Source: JAGTRI01 sp964580405 (GTDB taxonomy: Archaea > Thermoproteota > Bathyarchaeia > Bathyarchaeales > DTEX01). Taken from it: 7,536 bases of DNA. The notes beneath the pieces were generated by a model that made no database searches, was not told the origin of the DNA, and worked only from the letters and a program-made list of their open reading frames with translations. This document shows positions 4,240-7,536 of the stretch, piece after piece; positions within the stretch are counted from its first letter, which is position 1; the number at the start of each line of letters is the position of its first letter. The stretch lies in NCBI GenBank assembly GCA_964580405.1, contig CAZOKM010000086.1:1-7536 (forward strand). Direction: 5' to 3'. A program made the position numbers and the translations under genes.

Positions 4240-6465
4240 GTGAAGGACTTGGCCAGAAGAAGGAAGCTAGGAGCGAGGGTACTCAAGGCGGTCGCCTCAG
4301 CCCTGAGGCTCAACATCCTGAGGCTGCTATACGAGAGGGGGCCCATGTCCTACACGGAGATCATGAACGTCCTCAAGCTGAGCCCGAGCCGAGACGCCGG
4401 AAGGTTCGCCTATCACCTTAAGACTTTGACGGGCATGGACCTTATCGAGCCCGACGCCGAGTCGAGGAAGTACGTCCTGACGGAGATGGGCAAGACCCTC
4501 GTCGAGTTCGCGGACGAGCTCGACAACAGCGCCCTCAAGAAGAGGCTCCTCGTCCGGACCTCGCGGCTGTCGATAGAGAACTTCGACCGCAACAAGATCG
4601 CCGAGTCACTCGTGCGGGAAGCGGACGTGCCGGCTGAGACAGCTCAGAAGGTCTCCAGGGAAGCAGAAAAACGGCTTCTTAAGCTCGGCGCCAAGTACCT
4701 GACTGCTCCGCTGATCAGGGAGTTCGTTAACGCGGTTCTTATCGAGCACGGCTACGAGGAGTACAGGCACAAGCTCACCCGGCTTGGCTTCCCCGTGTAC
4801 GACGTGACGCTGCTCATGAAAGAACTGAGCACAAGGGGGGCGGACATCGAACGGGTGCGTGCCGCTGCTGGCAGCAGGGTCGTCGAGGAGTACACGCTTT
4901 TGAACGTGCTGCCGAGGGACGTTGCGGACGCGCACATCTCCGGGTCGCTGAACCTTAACGAGCTCGGCTCGTGGATCCTAAAGCCGTCCACGCTCATGCA
5001 CGACCTCAGGGTCTTCCTCAAGAACGGTTTAGCCCCAAGAAACGATGCCCTGCGTTCCTTTATGGGACCGCCTAAAAACTTCAAGTCCGTCCTCTCGCTG
5101 GTTGCTGGCGTCTTGCAGCTCACCTCAGCCGAGGTTACGAGCGAGCAGACTATTGACTACTTCAACCTTTTCTCGGCGCCGTTCGTCAAGGGGCTCTCGA
5201 GGGAGGAAGCCAAGGAGGACCTGAAGCTTTTCCTCGGCTCAGTTAACGTGGTGGTGCCAACTGGAGTTTCGCTGGGGCTGGAGACGGTTCTGCCCGAGTT
5301 CCTTGCGGGCGTCGAGGCTGTCGGTCCGGGTGGGGAGGCTGCGGGCGTCTACGCAGATTACGTAGACGAAAGCCGCCTCGTCGCGTCGCTCGTTGTTGAG
5401 TGCTTGAGGGAGATGGGGAGCGTCAAGCCCGTTTTCTGTCCCAGCGTCACCGTGAAGATGCGTCCTGAAAGCTTCAGCGACCCCGAAGCCGAGAGGCTGC
5501 TGCTTGAGGCTCACGGGCTTGCCGTGGACGGGCTTCCGTACTTCGCCAACCTTGTTGATGAGCAGAAGGTTTCGTTCGGCGCGGACGGTTCGCGGTTCGC
5601 GGACGACTGGAGGCGCGACTGGGAGCTCGACACCATAAGGACCGCGTGCGTCGACCGCGTGGCTTTAAATCTTCCCAGGGCGGCTTACGAGGCTGGGAAG
5701 GACAGGGACAGGTTCTTTAAAGTTCTGGCTGAGTTCACGGAGATGGGTACGAGGGCTCTGGACATCAAGAGCCGCGCGATAGCGTCTCGGGCGCAGGAGG
5801 GTCTTCTGCCGTTTCTGGCGCAGAGGGGGAGCAAGGACTCGTACCTGAGGCTTGAGAACTCGACCTACGTCCTCGGCTTCGTGGGGCTGAACGAGGCTGT
5901 CCACTGCTTGACAGGGAAGAACGTCTACGAGGGCGAGGAAGCCCTGAGGTTCGCCGAGGAGACGTTGGCCTTAATCGCTAAGGAGCAGAAGGCTTACACG
6001 AGGAATAGGAAGCTCAGGTTCGCGGTGGGCTTGACGCCCGACCTCTACGCTGCGAGGAGGTTAGCCGAGTTGGACGTTGAGAGGTACGGCTTGGGCGAGG
6101 TTCACTTGGCAGGCGGGCGGGACCACCCGCACTACACGAGTCTGATGGTTGTTCCCCCCGAGGCCAAGCTGCCGCTGGACGAGTGCCTCCGCGTCGAGTC
6201 CCGCTTCGAGGCTGTGGCTCCCGGAGGCCACTTGGCGAAGATTCCGCTGGAAGAGTCCGAGGTGGACGCGGAGGGGCTGTTTTCGACGACGCGCCGCATC
6301 GTTCAGGAACACAGAATCGGCTTGTACGCCTTCGACAGTCCGTTAATATTCTGCAGCAGCTGCCGGAGGACGTTCCGCGGCGAGCAGGCGAAGTGCCCTA
6401 GCTGCGGCTCAGTCGACAGCGTAACGAGGTTCAGCAGGCAGCCCGCGAGGTACAGGGCAATATAG
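4240..6465 (+). CDS. Winged-helix + ATP-cone + NrdD-like fusion protein, apparently lacking the radical residues (putative nucleotide-sensing regulator)
   Basis: This 741-residue protein has three parts. Residues about 12-95 form an ArsR-like winged helix, with the GRFAYHL segment (54-60) typical of archaeal versions. Residues about 104-188 match an ATP-cone, the allosteric ATP/dATP domain of ribonucleotide reductases and of the NrdR repressor. Residues about 196-741 follow the anaerobic class III reductase NrdD along their length: LNVLPRDVADAH (221-232), MHDL (253-256), LPYF (432-435), VALNLPR (474-480), GLNEA (549-553), and a zinc ribbon C705/C708/C719/C722. The radical-glycine position, usually within RxxGY after the ribbon, reads A736 and the chain ends at 741. 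The usual Cys-Arg thiyl site appears as S451-R452. No NrdG activase is in the window. I infer a catalytically dead reductase used as a sensor. An unusual active enzyme (for example using C470) cannot be excluded. The start is GTG, with AGGT 4 bases upstream; a stop at 4228-4230 precludes much extension. Confidence 0.85.
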   Translation: MKDLARRRKLGARVLKAVASALRLNILRLLYERGPMSYTEIMNVLKLSPSRDAGRFAYHLKTLTGMDLIEPDAESRKYVLTEMGKTLVEFADELDNSALKKRLLVRTSRLSIENFDRNKIAESLVREADVPAETAQKVSREAEKRLLKLGAKYLTAPLIREFVNAVLIEHGYEEYRHKLTRLGFPVYDVTLLMKELSTRGADIERVRAAAGSRVVEEYTLLNVLPRDVADAHISGSLNLNELGSWILKPSTLMHDLRVFLKNGLAPRNDALRSFMGPPKNFKSVLSLVAGVLQLTSAEVTSEQTIDYFNLFSAPFVKGLSREEAKEDLKLFLGSVNVVVPTGVSLGLETVLPEFLAGVEAVGPGGEAAGVYADYVDESRLVASLVVECLREMGSVKPVFCPSVTVKMRPESFSDPEAERLLLEAHGLAVDGLPYFANLVDEQKVSFGADGSRFADDWRRDWELDTIRTACVDRVALNLPRAAYEAGKDRDRFFKVLAEFTEMGTRALDIKSRAIASRAQEGLLPFLAQRGSKDSYLRLENSTYVLGFVGLNEAVHCLTGKNVYEGEEALRFAEETLALIAKEQKAYTRNRKLRFAVGLTPDLYAARRLAELDVERYGLGEVHLAGGRDHPHYTSLMVVPPEAKLPLDECLRVESRFEAVAPGGHLAKIPLEESEVDAEGLFSTTRRIVQEHRIGLYAFDSPLIFCSSCRRTFRGEQAKCPSCGSVDSVTRFSRQPARYRAI

Positions 6466-6514
6466 CTCTGGTTCTGTCTGAGCTGAAAGGGCAGTTTTGG
6501 GCGGATGGTGGCTG

Positions 6515-6560
6515 GGGAAACTTATTATCGTCTGAAGGGCGTGGGCATGGCGGTTTGGGT
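6515..6560 (+). promoter_or_regulatory. Promoter and short leader of the MtaA-like gene
   Basis: A purine-rich BRE (ggggaaa, 6514-6520) precedes the TATA-like cttattat (6521-6528). The predicted start near 6550 leaves a leader of roughly 10 bases and no Shine-Dalgarno site before ATG at 6561. This suggests transcription separate from the regulator gene 95 bases upstream. A five-codon frame (6547-6564) has its TGA overlapping the ATG as ATGA. Confidence 0.5.
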
Positions 6561-7536
6561 ATGAAGGAAAAGAGGCTTGCGGTTCTGGCGAAGCAGGCTT
6601 ACGACGAGGGGAGGCGAGTCGTCGCGCCGCTCATGGGGTTCCCGGGCGTCGAGCTGACTGGGAGCAACATCAAGCTGGCCCAGCAGAACTTCAGCGAGTA
6701 CTTCAAGGCGATCATGAGGCTGACCGAGTCTTTCAGCCCCGACATGGCTTTCCCGCTGATGGATCTCTCGGTCGAGGCGAACGCGCTCGGCAGGTTCACA
6801 ATCTTCCCGAGGGAGGAGTCGGCGACGGTCTACGAGAGGGAGAAGTTCCAGTTCAGGACCGTTGAGAAGCTGAGGGAGATCGACATCTCGTGCGACACCC
6901 GTCTCACCGGCTACGTTGAGACGATGAAGCTCATGAAGCTCGGCCTTCCGCCGCAGATCGTCAGGGGCGCGTACGTCACGGGGCCCTTCTCGCTCGCGGC
7001 GCTCATTACCGGAGCCCAAGACGCGGTCGTCTCGATGCTGAAGGCTCCCGCGGAGTTCCGGAGCCTGTGCGACTTCACCACGGACGTCGTAACCGAGTAC
7101 GCGCGGCTCCTCATTGCAGCTGGAGCCGAGGTGATCTGCATTTTGGACCCGACCGCCGTCATCCTTAATCCCGCCAGTTTCAGGGAGCTGTCGGCTTCCT
7201 ACATTGCGCGGATCACGGAGAAGTGCAGGCACAACGGCGTCGACACCCTGTACCACGTGTGCGGCAACTCGATGCACCTAGTGAACGCGATGCTGGAGTC
7301 GGGAGTCAACGGCTTGAGCCTGGACTCCAAGTACGTCGGCATCCGGCTGGGCGAAGTGGCGCGGAGGGTTCCCGACGATGTCGTCGTTATGGGCAACGTC
7401 AGCCCGACCGCTGTGATGGCTTACGGGAGGCCGGGCGACGTGCGCAAGGAGGTGTCCGAGCTGATGGACGAGATGAAGGCTTACCCGAACTACGTCGTGA
7501 GCACGGGCTGCGACCTGCCCCAGAAGACGCCGCTGG
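6561..7536 (+). CDS. Uroporphyrinogen decarboxylase-family/MtaA-type corrinoid methyltransferase, 3' end cut by window edge
   Basis: The visible 325 residues cover most of a URO-D-fold TIM barrel; MtaA/MtbA-type enzymes have about 340 residues, so only a short C-terminus is missing. The zinc ligands of the cobamide:CoM methyltransferase group are present: HxC at H232/C234 in YHVCGNS, and C317 in STGCDLP followed by QKTP. True uroporphyrinogen decarboxylases lack this HxC...C set, so heme synthesis is unlikely. Family members activate a thiol acceptor on zinc and take a methyl group from a corrinoid protein, as MtaA and MtbA do to make methyl-coenzyme M in methylotrophic methanogenesis, or they act in other demethylation systems. 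The acceptor cannot be read here, and no corrinoid protein is in the window. ATG at 6561 has no Shine-Dalgarno site but is close behind a TATA box. No signal peptide is present. Confidence 0.88.
   Translation, partial: MKEKRLAVLAKQAYDEGRRVVAPLMGFPGVELTGSNIKLAQQNFSEYFKAIMRLTESFSPDMAFPLMDLSVEANALGRFTIFPREESATVYEREKFQFRTVEKLREIDISCDTRLTGYVETMKLMKLGLPPQIVRGAYVTGPFSLAALITGAQDAVVSMLKAPAEFRSLCDFTTDVVTEYARLLIAAGAEVICILDPTAVILNPASFRELSASYIARITEKCRHNGVDTLYHVCGNSMHLVNAMLESGVNGLSLDSKYVGIRLGEVARRVPDDVVVMGNVSPTAVMAYGRPGDVRKEVSELMDEMKAYPNYVVSTGCDLPQKTPL

Noticed and set aside
4209..4421. A 70-codon frame starting with ATG at 4209 ahead of and overlapping the NrdD-like gene, considered as an upstream ORF
   Set aside because: It runs far into the winged-helix coding region in another frame, has a charged low-complexity product, and has no ribosome site. 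The GTG at 4240 opens a protein with clear domains.
4240..6465. Plain annotation as a working anaerobic ribonucleoside-triphosphate reductase
   Set aside because: The C-terminal loop lacks the radical glycine, the expected thiyl cysteine position is serine, a DNA-binding domain is fused at the N-terminus, and no activase gene is adjacent.
6525..7277. A 250-codon open frame on the minus strand opposite the MtaA-like gene
   Set aside because: It is rich in Arg, Asp, Glu and Leu with no recognisable domain, as expected for the antisense of GC-rich coding DNA. The plus strand encodes a clear URO-D/MtaA protein with its zinc ligands.
6561..7536. Annotation as heme-pathway uroporphyrinogen decarboxylase (hemE)
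   Set aside because: The HxC...C zinc ligand set and the STGCDLP segment are those of the corrinoid methyltransferase branch, not HemE.

Overview
The window looks archaeal. Start regions carry BRE/TATA-type promoters rather than bacterial -35/-10 boxes. At least one start (the transketolase N half) looks leaderless. GTG and TTG starts are common, the transketolase is split into two subunits, and the HemK-type methyltransferase belongs to the archaeal/eukaryotic HemK2/MTQ2 branch. The GC-rich sequence and gene mix would suit an anaerobic archaeon, perhaps Bathyarchaeia or a relative. That placement is inference from gene content only. No tRNA, rRNA, CRISPR array or mobile element was seen, and no gene-free stretch exceeds about 210 bases.

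Layout, left to right. (1) A polyferredoxin subunit on the minus strand (1-605), cut by the window edge, with the full 16-cysteine set for four [4Fe-4S] clusters. (2) A divergent gap of 136 bases, then a plus-strand pair: a HemK2/MTQ2-like methyltransferase (742-1389) and a classical SDR dehydrogenase (1427-2248). (3) Converging on these with a 6-base gap, the split transketolase on the minus strand: N-terminal TPP-binding subunit (3206-4033), then C-terminal subunit (2255-3205). They are joined stop-to-start without a spacer base. (4) A 206-base divergent regulatory region (4034-4239) with several archaeal promoter elements and an inverted repeat. (5) A 741-residue plus-strand protein (4240-6465) fusing an ArsR-like winged helix, an ATP-cone and a whole anaerobic ribonucleotide reductase (NrdD)-like body. 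(6) A uroporphyrinogen decarboxylase/MtaA-type methyltransferase (6561 to window end) with its zinc-site residues present, cut by the right edge.

The most interesting object is the 741-residue protein. By motif comparison from memory, it lacks both residues class III reductase chemistry needs. The radical glycine near the C-terminus reads Ala736, and the position expected to hold the thiyl-radical cysteine reads Ser451. No NrdG activase is present in the window. The nucleotide-sensing ATP-cone, the C-terminal zinc ribbon and a DNA-binding head are kept. I infer a reductase turned into a nucleotide-sensing transcription regulator. An inverted repeat lies at its predicted transcription start, and the divergent transketolase feeds ribose-5-phosphate supply. 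This suggests a testable autoregulatory and pentose/nucleotide control circuit.
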